A stretch of 64,000 nucleotides of DNA from Streptomyces sp. NBS 14/10 (GCF_002224125.1 NZ_NCSM01000035.1:113893-177892), one strand, 5' to 3'; counted from the stretch's first letter, positions 16,962-27,678 are shown. The notes: generated by a model not told the origin, from the letters alone. Made by a program: numbers and translations.

Positions 16962-17933
16962 TCACTGCGCGTCGGCGGGGGCGGGCTCGGGCCCGGACTC
17001 GGCGGGCCGCACGGCGGGGGCAGAGGCAGCGGCAGACGCGCGGGGCGCGCGGGGGCGGGAGCGGGAGACGGCCACGCCGGTCAGGCAGAGCGCGCCACCG
17101 AGGAGGGTCAGCCAGGCGGGGACCTCGTCGAGGAACGCCCAGCTCAGCAGGACCACGATGGCCGGGACGGCGTACGTCGTGGCGCCCAGGCGGCTGGCGG
17201 GCATGCGGGCGAGGGCGTAGGTCCAGGTGGTGAAGGCGAGGGCGGTGGGCACCACGCCGAGGTAGAGCATGTTGAGCGTCGCGGAGGTCGGGGCATCCGG
17301 CAGCTCGGTGGCCAGTTGACCGGCGAAGGGGAGGCAGGCCACCGTGCCGACCAGGCAGCTGTACGCCGTGACCTGGAGCGGAGTCCCGTACGCGAGCGCG
17401 GGCTTCTGGGCGACCACGCCGGTCGCGTACGCCATGGCCGCGAGGAGGCACAGCACCACGCCGAGCACCGAGGTGCCGCCCTCGTGGCCGGACGAGGTCG
17501 ACAGGCCGACGACCACCGCCCCGCCGAAGGAGACGCCCATTCCGGCGAGCAGCCGTGGCGGCAGCGCCTCGCCGAGCAGCCGGGCCGCGAGGAGGGCCAT
17601 CAGGATCGGCCCGACGTTGACGAGGAGGGCCGCCGTACCGGCGTCGACCAGGCGCTCGCCCCAGTTCAGGGCGACCATGTAGCCGCCGAACCAGACGACC
17701 CCCGACACGATGATGCCGCGCCAGGCGCCCCGGGGCGGCAGCCCTTCGCGGCGAATCGCCACCAGGGCGAACAGCACCAGCGAGGCGGCCAGCAACCGGC
17801 CGAGTGCGAGCGCGCCCGGGGAGTACGCGGCGCCCGCGCTGCGGATGGAGACGAAGGCGGATGCCCAGGCGAGTACGGAGAAGGTGGCGGCGCCGGCCGT
17901 GAGGACGCCGGGCGAGGCGAGGCGGGAACTCAT
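16962..17933 (-). CDS. EamA/DMT-family transporter
   Basis: A 323-residue protein with about ten hydrophobic helices in two EamA repeats (residues about 15-145 and 155-290) and a Pro/Ala-rich cytoplasmic tail. The family exports amino acids, purines or other metabolites. The start ATG 17933 has TAGGCT ending 6 nt upstream, i.e. a leaderless promoter, with an operator-like dyad at 17956-17975. The ArsR-like gene lies 69 bp upstream on the same strand and has the same motif before it, so it probably represses this exporter. Confidence 0.87.
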   Translation of the reverse strand: MSSRLASPGVLTAGAATFSVLAWASAFVSIRSAGAAYSPGALALGRLLAASLVLFALVAIRREGLPPRGAWRGIIVSGVVWFGGYMVALNWGERLVDAGTAALLVNVGPILMALLAARLLGEALPPRLLAGMGVSFGGAVVVGLSTSSGHEGGTSVLGVVLCLLAAMAYATGVVAQKPALAYGTPLQVTAYSCLVGTVACLPFAGQLATELPDAPTSATLNMLYLGVVPTALAFTTWTYALARMPASRLGATTYAVPAIVVLLSWAFLDEVPAWLTLLGGALCLTGVAVSRSRPRAPRASAAASAPAVRPAESGPEPAPADAQ

Positions 17934-17939
17934 GCGCGC

Positions 17940-17945
17940 AGCCTA
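17940..17945 (-). promoter_or_regulatory. -10 element of leaderless eamA promoter
   Basis: On the minus strand TAGGCT is followed by GCGCGC and ATG. The adjacent dyad 17956-17975 falls in the spacer/-35 region. Confidence 0.5.
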
Positions 17946-17955
17946 AGGTCTCAAC

Positions 17956-17975
17956 ATTTTGGTGTCCACCGAAAT
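17956..17975. promoter_or_regulatory. ArsR operator copy before eamA
   Basis: ATTTTGGTG-TC-CACCGAAAT, one mismatch. The block CAACATTTTGGTG (17952-17964) matches CAACATTTCGGCG before the ArsR gene (18736-18748) at 11 of 13 positions. Confidence 0.65.
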
Positions 17976-18002
17976 ATTCGACTGCGAAAAGTTGCGCCGG
18001 GA

Positions 18003-18731
18003 TCACCGCCAGGCGTCAGGCGCGAGCCCCAGGAGTTCACCGAAGACCCGCTCCCCCGCGTCGGTCACCCGAAGCGCCCGCCCACCGCCTTCCACCCGCG
18101 CCACCCACTCCACGCGCAGCGCCAGGGCGCACAGCCGCGCGCCGGTCACCCCGCCCAGATGGCGGCGGCGCTCGGTCCAGTCCAGGCAGGAACTGGTGAT
18201 GGGCCGGCGGCCCCGGTACTCCGACTCCAGGTCGACGCCCGCGCGGGCGCACCACTCCCGCCCTTCGTCGGTCAGCTCGAACACCCACTCCGTGAGCAGC
18301 AGTCCGCGCTCGGCCATGGCGTCGGTGACCGCCATGCCGAGCCGCCCCGCGAGGTGGTCGTAGCAGGTCCGCGCGCGGGCCAGCGGGTCGGACGCCGCGA
18401 CGACCGGCACCGTGTACGGCGCGTCGCGGCCGGGGATGGCGTGCGAGGCGAGGGAGTCGACGAGGCGCGCGGTTTCCGCGTCGGCGATCCGTACGTACGT
18501 GTGGCGGCCCTGCCGTTCGGTCGCGCAGATCCCGGCGTCCAGCAGGCGGGTCAGATGGCCGCTCGCGGTGGAGGGCGTGACCCCGGTGATCCGGGCCAGT
18601 TCACCCGCGCTCCACGTGCGTCCTTCGAGTAGCGCCATGCAGATCGCGGCCCGGGTCTCGTCGGCCATGGCGCCGGCGAGGGCGGCGAGGCGTGCGGCGG
18701 GCGGAGGGGAATCGGTCACGTCCCCCATCAT
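18003..18731 (-). CDS. ArsR-like winged-helix regulator
   Basis: A 242-residue regulator with an ArsR-type winged helix in its first 100 residues (M-A-D-E-T-R-A-A-I-C-M-A-L-L-E-G-R-T-W-S-A-G-E-L-A and T-P-S-T-A-S-G-H-L-T-R-L-L-D-A-G) and a longer C-terminal part of unknown role. The metal-binding C-V-C motif of classical ArsR is absent, so the ligand is probably organic. ATG 18731 (followed by a second ATG) is chosen; GTG 18719 is an alternative. Matching dyads before this gene and eamA support repression of both. Confidence 0.85.
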   Translation of the reverse strand: MMGDVTDSPPPAARLAALAGAMADETRAAICMALLEGRTWSAGELARITGVTPSTASGHLTRLLDAGICATERQGRHTYVRIADAETARLVDSLASHAIPGRDAPYTVPVVAASDPLARARTCYDHLAGRLGMAVTDAMAERGLLLTEWVFELTDEGREWCARAGVDLESEYRGRRPITSSCLDWTERRRHLGGVTGARLCALALRVEWVARVEGGGRALRVTDAGERVFGELLGLAPDAWR

Positions 18732-18739
18732 GCCCCAAC

Positions 18740-18757
18740 ATTTCGGCGCGTGCCGAA
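18740..18757. promoter_or_regulatory. ArsR operator copy before its own gene
   Basis: TTCGGC-GCGT-GCCGAA (18742-18757) is a perfect dyad immediately upstream of the start, sharing the CAACATTT-y-GG core with the site before eamA. Confidence 0.65.
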
Positions 18758-18981
18758 CCTTTGCCCTGCAGCAGTCATGTGCCGCTTGGCGCCGCCGACG
18801 CTGCGCTGTGCGTTGCGAGTGAGTGCGCTCCGCTTCGCTCCGCGTGGGCTCCGCTGCGCTGCGCCTGCGCCTGTGCACCGTGTCGCGGCATTCGGCTCGG
18901 GCGGGTGCGGGTTTCGTCTCGGACCCTCCGGGTCCAAAGCGCCAGCGAGAAGGGGGAAGGGGGGCGGCTGGCCTGTTGTCC

Positions 18982-19495
18982 CGACTCCTCGGCCCGGTGG
19001 ATGGCTGAGCTTACGACTGGCTCCGCTGCGCTCCGCCGCAGCTGCTGCCGCGCGGTGCCAAGCCGGTCAGTCCAGCGGTGCGCTGGACCGGGGCGCGGGA
19101 GCGCGACGGATGGGCGGGCACCGGGGGACGGGATCGCCTCTCCCCCCACCTGCTCTAAGAAAAACGGTTGATCCAGTACTTGATATAAAGCAAGCATTTT
19201 TTTAAGAGCAGGTGGGTGGAGAGCCCAACCGGCCCCCTGGGCAAGACGGCGACGATGCCTCGGCGCCCCCTCCCCTTCCCCGTTGCTGGCCGCTGTGCGC
19301 CGAAGGCGCGAGACGATGCCCGCACGCGGCGTCCGGACCATGCCGTCCAGCGGTCGCTGGGCCGTTCGTCGCGCTCGCGCGCCTCCAGCCCAGCGCACCG
19401 CTGCACTGACCGGCTTGGCCACCGCGCGGCAGCAGCTGTGGCGGAGCGCAGCGGAGCCAGCCTTAAGCTCAGTCGCCCACCGGGCCGAGGAATCG
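18982..19495. repeat. Large imperfect inverted duplication (~128-bp arms)
   Basis: The left block 18982-19108 and the reverse complement of 19367-19495 align over 127/129 bp with about 11 mismatches and two single-base gaps (roughly 90% identity by eye), sharing runs such as GCCAAGCCGGTCAGT (partial). Weaker similarity extends outward to about 18940 and 19540. The right arm has an extra ~125 bp between this block and the central hairpin that the left arm lacks. Confidence 0.85.
19138..19223. repeat. Central hairpin with AT-rich core
   Basis: Arm 19138-19164 and the reverse complement of 19197-19223 match at 24 of 27 positions (shared CCCACCTGCTCT), around a 32-nt loop of about 41% GC containing GTACTTGATATAAAGC. 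The A/T tracts are on the inner side of the stem, unlike a rho-independent terminator. Confidence 0.85.
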
Positions 19496-19612
19496 GGGCA
19501 CAGGGTCGGCCGCCTGCTGCCCTCGCCGGGGGTGTGCGGTGGACTGAGCCATGCCCCCAGCCGGGCATCGGCTCGCCCCTCTTGGACGCCGAACGCGCGG
19601 CGAAGACAGGGC

Positions 19613-20509
<897 letters not shown>

Positions 20510-20549
20510 GCATCTTCCTTCAACGCGGTGGCGGGCTAGGACTGGCGGG

Positions 20550-21440
20550 CTAGGACTGTACCGAGGCGCGCAGCCGGGCCGCGTCCTGGCCGGGGGGCAG
20601 TCCGTAGACGCTGCGGTATTCGCGGTTGAACTGGGTCGCGCTGACGTACCCGACCGCCTCGGCGGCCTGGGCCGCCGTCGTGTTGCCCGCGACCAGGCGC
20701 CGCCGCGCCTCCCGCAGCCGCAGGTGTTTCTGGAACTTGAGCGGGCTCATGCCGGTGGCGGCTTTGAAGTGACGGTGCAGGGTGGCGGGGCTCATATGGG
20801 CCACGGCGGCGATCTCGTCGATGCTCAGCGGTTCGGTGTAGTGGGCGAAGATCCATGCGGTCGTCGCACGCACCCGGGACGCGGCGGAGTCGGTCAGTGA
20901 CCACTGGCGCAGGACGGGGCCGAGCGGGCTGCGCAGCAGTCTGTAAAGGATCTCGCTCTCGATACGGGCGGCCAGGGGGCGGATGTCGTCGGGGGTTTCG
21001 AGGAGCCGGACCCAGCGGGTGAGCGCGTCGATGAGTTCCGGGGCCATCGGCGCGGTGATCTGCCCGCCGACGGTCGCAGGCGGGGGCGCTCCCGGCCCCG
21101 CCGCCTCTGGCCCGGCCCCGTCGAGCTCCAGCAGCAGCTCGGCGAGCACCGCACCGTCGAGCCGCATGATCGCGGACCGGTACGGCACCTTCTCGAAGAC
21201 GGCGGTGACGGGCAGGTCGAGCGTGTTCAGAAGCATTTCCCCGGGCGGAACGACCTGGCTGCGGTCTCCGACGACGGAGCGCTTGGCGCCGTCGGCGATG
21301 AAGCAGATCATCGGCTCGTACTGCACATCGATGGGGTCCATGGGCTCGTCGAGCGCGACCAGCAGGAGCCGGGGCACCGCGGTCTCGGTCCACATCCCCC
21401 GTCTGTGTCGGTCAATGGCCGCGGCGAACTCGTCGAGCAT
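20550..21440 (-). CDS. AraC-family transcriptional regulator (AraC_N type)
   Basis: A 296-residue protein with a cupin-like N-terminal AraC_N domain (residues about 15-165) and two C-terminal AraC helix-turn-helix motifs (about 195-290, with H-M-S-P-A-T-L-H-R-H-F-K and Y-V-S-A-T-Q-F-N-R-E-Y-R). ATG 21440 is preferred over GTG 21449 because AAAGGG sits 8 nt upstream. It is divergent from the aldo-keto reductase at 21530; this regulator/reductase pairing is common and the reductase is the likely target. Confidence 0.9.
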   Translation of the reverse strand: MLDEFAAAIDRHRRGMWTETAVPRLLLVALDEPMDPIDVQYEPMICFIADGAKRSVVGDRSQVVPPGEMLLNTLDLPVTAVFEKVPYRSAIMRLDGAVLAELLLELDGAGPEAAGPGAPPPATVGGQITAPMAPELIDALTRWVRLLETPDDIRPLAARIESEILYRLLRSPLGPVLRQWSLTDSAASRVRATTAWIFAHYTEPLSIDEIAAVAHMSPATLHRHFKAATGMSPLKFQKHLRLREARRRLVAGNTTAAQAAEAVGYVSATQFNREYRSVYGLPPGQDAARLRASVQS

Positions 21441-21460
21441 GGGACACACCCTTTACGTGA

Positions 21461-22552
<1,092 letters not shown>

Positions 22553-22576
22553 CATCAGGCCCAGGGGCCGCAGAGG

Positions 22577-23422
22577 TCAGCAGCACTGCCAGGTGAACAT
22601 GGCCCTCTCGAAGCGGCCCGCGGCCAGGTCGTCGGGGCGGATCAGCCAGTAGAGCGCGCCGCCGTCGCCCCACATCATGTCCGCGTCCTCGTCGGAGTCG
22701 AGCTGCGCGAGCAGCACCCAGCCCTCCGCCTCCTTCTCGATCCGCGGGTCCTCCCACGACAGGTCACCGCCGCCCAGCGCGCCATGGGCCACCACGATCT
22801 CCACGGCGGTCTGGACGGACTGGGCATGGCCGCCGATCTGATGCGCGGCGCCACTCTGGTGACTCCACACCGCCCGCTCGAACGCGTCCGGAAGCTCGTC
22901 CTCGCCGAACGCGGCGGTCAGCGCGAGCGAGTCGAAGTCGGGCGCGCTCAGGCCCGTACGGACCGTCAGCGGCACCTCCGGAAACGGGGTGAGGCCCGCC
23001 GGTGCGGGCCGCTCGGGTGCGGTGGCGGACTCGGGCGGGAGGTGAAGGACGCGGGCGCCGGCCCAGGTGTCCGGGTCGGCGGTGTCGACCAGCGCGTCGA
23101 CGTCCTCGTCGTCGCCGTAGTAGAAGAAGGCGAGCCGGCCGTCCGCAAGCAGCGGTATGTCCAACCGCTCCCCGGGCAGCGCCGCGCAGTCGACCTCCGC
23201 CACGAACGGCAGCGGCCCACGCCCCTCCCACACCGGCCAGTCCACGCCCTCGGGCAGCCGGGGCAGTCCGCCGAGCCGGCCGACGACCGGATCGGCGGGC
23301 TCGGCCTTCCGGAGATGGGCGGCCGGGCGCAGCAGCGCGATCCAGCGGGCGGCGAGGTCGGGCGGCAGATGGGTGTGGGCCAGGGTGTGCAGCGGGTCAG
23401 GTGCGGTGGTCATACGGGTCAT
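22577..23422 (-). CDS. DUF1963 (YwqG-like) protein
   Basis: About 281 residues with the DUF1963 pattern: V-G-R-L-G-G-L-P-R-L-P-E-G-V-D-W-P-V, then P-L-P-F-V-A-E-V-D, a L-A-F-F-Y-Y-G-D-D strand and a C-terminal G-W-V-L-L-A-Q-L-D-S-D-E-D-A-D-M-M-W-G-D-G-G-A-L-Y-W-L-I. The biochemical role of the family is not established. ATG 23422 (or 23413) is chosen; neither has a clear ribosome binding site. It follows the LRR gene on the same strand across a 92-bp gap that contains a short tandem repeat. Confidence 0.85.
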   Translation of the reverse strand: MTRMTTAPDPLHTLAHTHLPPDLAARWIALLRPAAHLRKAEPADPVVGRLGGLPRLPEGVDWPVWEGRGPLPFVAEVDCAALPGERLDIPLLADGRLAFFYYGDDEDVDALVDTADPDTWAGARVLHLPPESATAPERPAPAGLTPFPEVPLTVRTGLSAPDFDSLALTAAFGEDELPDAFERAVWSHQSGAAHQIGGHAQSVQTAVEIVVAHGALGGGDLSWEDPRIEKEAEGWVLLAQLDSDEDADMMWGDGGALYWLIRPDDLAAGRFERAMFTWQCC

Positions 23423-23453
23423 GATGGCGGGCGGGTCCGACAGTCGGACGTAC

Positions 23454-23494
23454 GGGCCGACGTACGGGCGCGCGTTCGGGCCGACGTACGGGCG
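23454..23494. repeat. Short tandem repeat upstream of DUF1963 gene
   Basis: GGGCCGACGTACGGGCG occurs at 23454-23470 and 23478-23494 (24-bp period), with a partial third copy before them from about 23443. Confidence 0.75.
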
Positions 23495-23514
23495 GGCGTG
23501 GCGCCCGCGGCACA

Positions 23515-24627
23515 TCATGGATCGTTGCGCAGGACACGGCCTTCGCCGAGGTGAACGACGAGGCGTTCGTGGTCTGCCAGCCATCTCGGCGCGTGGCTGA
23601 GCCTGTTGCCGTCCAGCCGGAGCGAGGTGAGGGCCGGGAGGTCGGCCACCCATGCGGGCAGGTCGGTGAGTTCGTTGTCGCCCAGGTCAAGGCTGGTGAG
23701 CGCGGTGAGGCCGGCCATCGACGCCGGAAGTTCGGTGAGCCGGTTGCCGCGGAGGCTGAGACTCGTCAGCGCGGTGAGGCCGCCCAGCGTTTCGGGCAGC
23801 GCCATGAGCCGGTTGAAGCCGAGGTTGATGCCGGTCAGCCCGGTGAAACCGCCGACCCATGGGGGCAGCTCGGTCAGCTCGTTGCGGTCCAGGTTCAGCC
23901 ATCGCAGGGCGGTGAGCCCGCACAGCTCCGCGGGCAGCCGGGTGAGCCGGTTGCTGCCCAGCAGGAGATGGGTGAGGTTGGTCAGCTCCCCGAGCGACGC
24001 GGGCAGTTCGGCGAGGCGGTTGAAGTCCAGGTTGAGTTCGGTGAGGGCGGTCAGGTTCCCGAGTGTCCGGGGGATCTCGACGAGCTGGTTGCCGGACAGA
24101 TCGAGCTCGCTGAGGGCGGCGAGATCGCCCAATGAGCTCGGCACGCTGGAGATGCGATTGCTGCCGACATCGAGGCTGGCGAGCTTTTTCAGGCCGCCCA
24201 GGAACCCGGGGAGCTCGGTGAGCCTGTTGTCACGAAGGGCGAGGTCGGTGAGTTCGGTCAGCTGCCGCACCCATATGGGTATCTCCGCGAGCCAGTTTCC
24301 GTTCAGCACGAACTCGGTGAGCGCGCCGAGGTTGCCCAGCGATGCCGGTAGTTCCTCCAGCCGGTTGTCGCTGAGGGAGAGGTGGGTGAGCCCCGTGAGG
24401 TCGCCCAGGAAGTCGGGCACCTCGGTGAATGTGCCGTCGCTGAGGTCGAGCCGGGTCAGCGCGGTGGCCCCGGCCAGCGAGGCGGGGACGACGGGCAGCG
24501 ACAGATGACCGAGCTCCAGGGATGTATCGCCGTCGTCGATGACCTGGGCGATGAGTTCTTCCGCGTCCTCCAGGGCGAACGAATCATCGTCGTCGTCCAT
24601 CTCGAACGGTTCGTCGTACTCGGACAT
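23515..24627 (-). CDS. Leucine-rich repeat protein, 13 uniform 23-residue repeats
   Basis: A 370-residue protein. An acidic N-terminus (residues 1-35, with five consecutive Asp) is followed by 13 consecutive LRR units of exactly 23 residues (about 56-354), consensus L-T-x-L-x-L-x-x-N-x-L-x-x-L-P-x-x-L-G-x-L-x, and a short cap. No signal peptide or membrane segment is present, so it is probably cytoplasmic and binds a protein partner. LRR proteins of this plain type are uncommon in Streptomyces. It is divergent from the HEAT-like gene at 24774. Confidence 0.9.
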   Translation of the reverse strand: MSEYDEPFEMDDDDDSFALEDAEELIAQVIDDGDTSLELGHLSLPVVPASLAGATALTRLDLSDGTFTEVPDFLGDLTGLTHLSLSDNRLEELPASLGNLGALTEFVLNGNWLAEIPIWVRQLTELTDLALRDNRLTELPGFLGGLKKLASLDVGSNRISSVPSSLGDLAALSELDLSGNQLVEIPRTLGNLTALTELNLDFNRLAELPASLGELTNLTHLLLGSNRLTRLPAELCGLTALRWLNLDRNELTELPPWVGGFTGLTGINLGFNRLMALPETLGGLTALTSLSLRGNRLTELPASMAGLTALTSLDLGDNELTDLPAWVADLPALTSLRLDGNRLSHAPRWLADHERLVVHLGEGRVLRNDP

Positions 24628-24773
24628 GAGTGATCCCTCGGAACGGGCCGCTGTGACGGGAAGATCGAATTCTGCCGCGCCGAACCGCGGGGCGCCACCC
24701 GGGCCGGCGGATCCAGGTCGGCGGTGGCATGCGGCGGTGGCATGCGCGGCGGCGCGAATGGTCTACTCCCGGG

Positions 24774-26354
24774 ATGTATCTCACCGTCTTTCTGCTGGAG
24801 TTCCAATCGTGGTACTGGAAGCGCGAGTTCCGCGACGAAGAGCTGCGGGACGCGTTTGCGGCGACGAACGACCCGACCACCCCGGAGGCGTTCGAGCAGG
24901 GCTTTCTGACCCTGCTGCGGAGCGGCGACACGGTCGCCTGCGGCATCGCGCTGGACTACTACGACCGTGCGGAGATGACGAGCCGGTATGTGGGAGGCAA
25001 CCCGCTGGAGCCGCATGCGGAGGAGGTGTTCGCGGCCGCCCGTCGGCTGCTCGCGCAGCCGCCGAGGCCCGGGGACGGCGTCGCCAAGGAGGGCGCCAAC
25101 CACGCGAGCGCGCTGGCCGCCCTGACGCGCGGTGGCCTGGAGGACCGGGACGCGGACGCGATCGCCGAGGTCCTGGCACGGATGCCGGAAGTGAACCTGC
25201 TGGAGCGTGCCCTCGATGCCGCGCACCTCCTCGTGGACGAGGAGGAAGAGTACGAGGAAGAGGAGCGGGGAGACGCGGAGGGGGGAGTCGAGGAAGAAGA
25301 GGAAGAGGACTGGGCTCCCGATCCACGGCTCGTCGCGCTGATCGCCCGGGTGGAGGCATGCCGTGATCGTGTCGCGGCCGTAGCCGCGCTGCGCGAAACC
25401 GCGGGAGCGGAGGCGGCCGAGTCCCTTGTCCGTGCGACCGATGACGCCGAGTGGCGGGTCCAGCAGGAGGCCGCCGCGGCGCTGGCGGCGGGGACGCGCT
25501 TCTACGCACACCGCCCCCTGCTGGAACGCCTGGTTCGGAGCTGGTCGGCCGACCAGCGGTCCACCGCGGCGGATGAGGTCCACGACGCGCTCGCCGAGGG
25601 CCCGCACAGCCTGCACTGGGAAGGGGCCGAACCGCCGAGCGCGGAGCTGCGCGACGCGCATCGCGAGCTGCGCTCCCCCACCGGGGAGGCCGCGCACCGG
25701 TCGGCGCTGCGCACCTTGCTGCACAGCGAGTCTCCGGTGGCGGTGGGGATCGCGCTCGACCACTTCCACCTCGCCGAGGGGATCACCCGCTTCGGCCTCG
25801 ACGACGCCGAGCACGCCCCGGACGTGCTCACGGTCGCTCGCGCGGTCCTGCGGCAGCCGCCGTCCCCGGCCGAGCTGAGCCCGGAGACGGGGGTCGGCGC
25901 GAGCCACGCGAGCGCGCTGAACATCCTGAAGGAACTGGGCGAGCCCGAGGACGCGGCGACGATCGTGGCCGCGCTGAGGTCGGACGCCGCTCCGGACGTG
26001 GTCCGCGAGTGTGCCGTGGCCGCGGCAAGCTGGTGCCTTGAGCGGTGGGAAGCGCCGGACGAGCAGGTCGTCGACTCGCTCGAGGAGCTGATCTTCGACA
26101 GCACGGCGGACATGGAGCTGCGCACCGACGCGGTCAACGCGCTCTTCGGTCTGGACGACCCGCGGATCACCGCCGTGCTGGTGCGCGCCGCCCGCTCTGT
26201 CGACTTGTCGATCCAGGTGGAGGGGGCCATCGGCCTCACCTACAGCCACCTGATCGATCAGCACCGGGAGCTGCTGCGCGAGCTTGTCGCGTCCTGGCCC
26301 GAGGAAGAAGCGGGGGACCGGGCCCGGATCGTGCGGGACACGGTGGACGAGTGA
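24774..26354 (+). CDS. HEAT-repeat-like protein with internal duplication
   Basis: A 526-residue, largely alpha-helical acidic protein. Two halves are related: G-I-A-L-D-Y-Y-D-R-A-E near residue 65 with H-A-S-A-L-A-A-L near 120 recurs as G-I-A-L-D-H-F-H-L-A-E near 330 with H-A-S-A-L-N-I-L near 390. A Glu-rich linker (about residues 155-180) separates them. HEAT-like helices (A-A-A-A-L-A-A-G, D-A-V-N-A-L-F-G-L-D-D-P) suggest a scaffold. ATG 24774 is chosen as the start of the conserved-looking part. It resembles immunity/scaffold proteins annotated generally in actinobacteria; no function is assigned. Confidence 0.75.
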   Translation: MYLTVFLLEFQSWYWKREFRDEELRDAFAATNDPTTPEAFEQGFLTLLRSGDTVACGIALDYYDRAEMTSRYVGGNPLEPHAEEVFAAARRLLAQPPRPGDGVAKEGANHASALAALTRGGLEDRDADAIAEVLARMPEVNLLERALDAAHLLVDEEEEYEEEERGDAEGGVEEEEEEDWAPDPRLVALIARVEACRDRVAAVAALRETAGAEAAESLVRATDDAEWRVQQEAAAALAAGTRFYAHRPLLERLVRSWSADQRSTAADEVHDALAEGPHSLHWEGAEPPSAELRDAHRELRSPTGEAAHRSALRTLLHSESPVAVGIALDHFHLAEGITRFGLDDAEHAPDVLTVARAVLRQPPSPAELSPETGVGASHASALNILKELGEPEDAATIVAALRSDAAPDVVRECAVAAASWCLERWEAPDEQVVDSLEELIFDSTADMELRTDAVNALFGLDDPRITAVLVRAARSVDLSIQVEGAIGLTYSHLIDQHRELLRELVASWPEEEAGDRARIVRDTVDE

Positions 26355-26451
26355 GGTGGCCGCCGCGGGGCCGTTCACCCTTTGGGGCCGAGCCTTGGGA
26401 ACGAGAGGCAGGTCAAGGAACCGTAAAGCGGGCACGTTCGTTACCCCGGGC

Positions 26452-27678
26452 ATGACCGCTATGACTCCCGGCTCGAACCTCCCCCTGTCCGTCGCGCGCG
26501 TGGCAGTGGATGTCACCGCCCCGGTGCGGCTGGACGTGTCGGGCCTGCTCCTCACCGCCAATGGCAAAGTGCGCTCCGACGACGACTTCATCTTCTACAA
26601 CCAGCCCGCCGGCCCCGGGGTGACCCACCGCGCCGGGGCGGGTGGGGCGGGTGACACGATCACCGTCGACACCGCCGCCGTGCCGGGCGATATCGAGAAG
26701 ATCGTGGTGACCGCGAGCCTGGACGCGCCCGGGGCGACGTTCTCGGGCACCGAGCCGACGGCCACCGTGCGCGGTGCGGACGACGGCGCCGTGCTCGCGA
26801 CGTTCACCCCGCCCCAGCTGGGCGCCGAGACCGCGCTCGTGATCGTCGAGGTGTACCGGCGCAATGGCGCGTGGAAGGTGCGCGCCGTCGGGCAGGGCTA
26901 TGCGAACGGGCTGGCGGGCATCGCCACCGACTTCGGGGTGACGGTGGAGGAGCCCGCCGCGCCTGCGGCCCCCGCCCCCGCGGCCGTCCAGGCGCCGCCG
27001 CCCGCCGGTCCGCCCGCCGGTTTCCAGCCTCCGCCGATGCCCACCGCCCCGCCGCCCGCTCCTTCGGCCGCCGCCCCGGCAGCCGCGGCGCCCGGCGCCG
27101 GGAAGATCAATCTCGACAAGGGCCGCGTCAGTCTGCAGAAGAACCAGACGGTGTCGCTGGTCAAGGGCGGCCGACCGCTGCAGAGTTCGGTCAAGATGGG
27201 CCTGGGCTGGGAGCCCGCCTACCGCAGCAAGGACATCGACCTCGACGCGTCCGTGATCGCCTTCGGTGTGGACCGCAAGAAGATCGACGCCTGCTTCTTC
27301 GGCAAGCTCTCGATTCTCAACGGCACGATCCAGCACTCCGGCGACAACCTCACCGGTGAGGGCGGTGGTGACGACGAGACCATCACGGTCCACCTCGGCG
27401 GGCTGCCGCCGGAGGTCACCGGCCTGGTCTTCACGGTCAACTCCTTCTCCGGCCAGAAGTTCACCGATGTCGCGAAGGCCTACTGCCGCCTGCTGGACGC
27501 GGGGACGGGCGAAGAGCTGGTCCGCTTCGATCTGACCCATTCCGAGCCGCGTACGGGCGTGATGATGGCCAAGTTCATCAAGCAGTTCTCGGGCGAGTGG
27601 GAGATGACCGCGATGGGCGAGTACGTGGACTCCCGTACGGTCCGCGGAATGGTGAAGCCCGCCGGCAAGGCGCTCTGA
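26452..27678 (+). CDS. TerD-family stress protein with two TerD domains
   Basis: A 408-residue protein. TerD domain 1 (residues about 10-165) carries the calcium-site motif S-D-D-D-F-I-F-Y-N-Q-P. A Pro/Ala-rich linker (about 166-215) leads to TerD domain 2 (about 220-405) with G-L-G-W-E-P and G-D-N-L-T-G-x-G-x-G-D-D-E-T-I. TerD proteins bind Ca2+ and are linked to tellurite/oxidative stress and to differentiation in Streptomyces. It stands alone; no other ter gene lies in the window. Confidence 0.92.
   Translation: MTAMTPGSNLPLSVARVAVDVTAPVRLDVSGLLLTANGKVRSDDDFIFYNQPAGPGVTHRAGAGGAGDTITVDTAAVPGDIEKIVVTASLDAPGATFSGTEPTATVRGADDGAVLATFTPPQLGAETALVIVEVYRRNGAWKVRAVGQGYANGLAGIATDFGVTVEEPAAPAAPAPAAVQAPPPAGPPAGFQPPPMPTAPPPAPSAAAPAAAAPGAGKINLDKGRVSLQKNQTVSLVKGGRPLQSSVKMGLGWEPAYRSKDIDLDASVIAFGVDRKKIDACFFGKLSILNGTIQHSGDNLTGEGGGDDETITVHLGGLPPEVTGLVFTVNSFSGQKFTDVAKAYCRLLDAGTGEELVRFDLTHSEPRTGVMMAKFIKQFSGEWEMTAMGEYVDSRTVRGMVKPAGKAL

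Larger units (their letters stand above)
18760..19612. other. Gene-free, repeat-rich region
   Basis: No reading frame here has protein-like composition. The first part (about 18780-18900) is a low-complexity run of CTCCGC/GCGCTGCG words; the rest is dominated by the inverted duplication annotated separately, with its AT-rich core near 19165-19203. A small perfect stem GGACCC-TCC-GGGTCC lies at 18921-18935. Confidence 0.7.

Noticed and set aside
19138..19223. Rho-independent bidirectional terminator
   Set aside because: The T/A tracts are inside the stem next to a 32-nt loop rather than outside a GC stem, and no gene ends within 380 bp.
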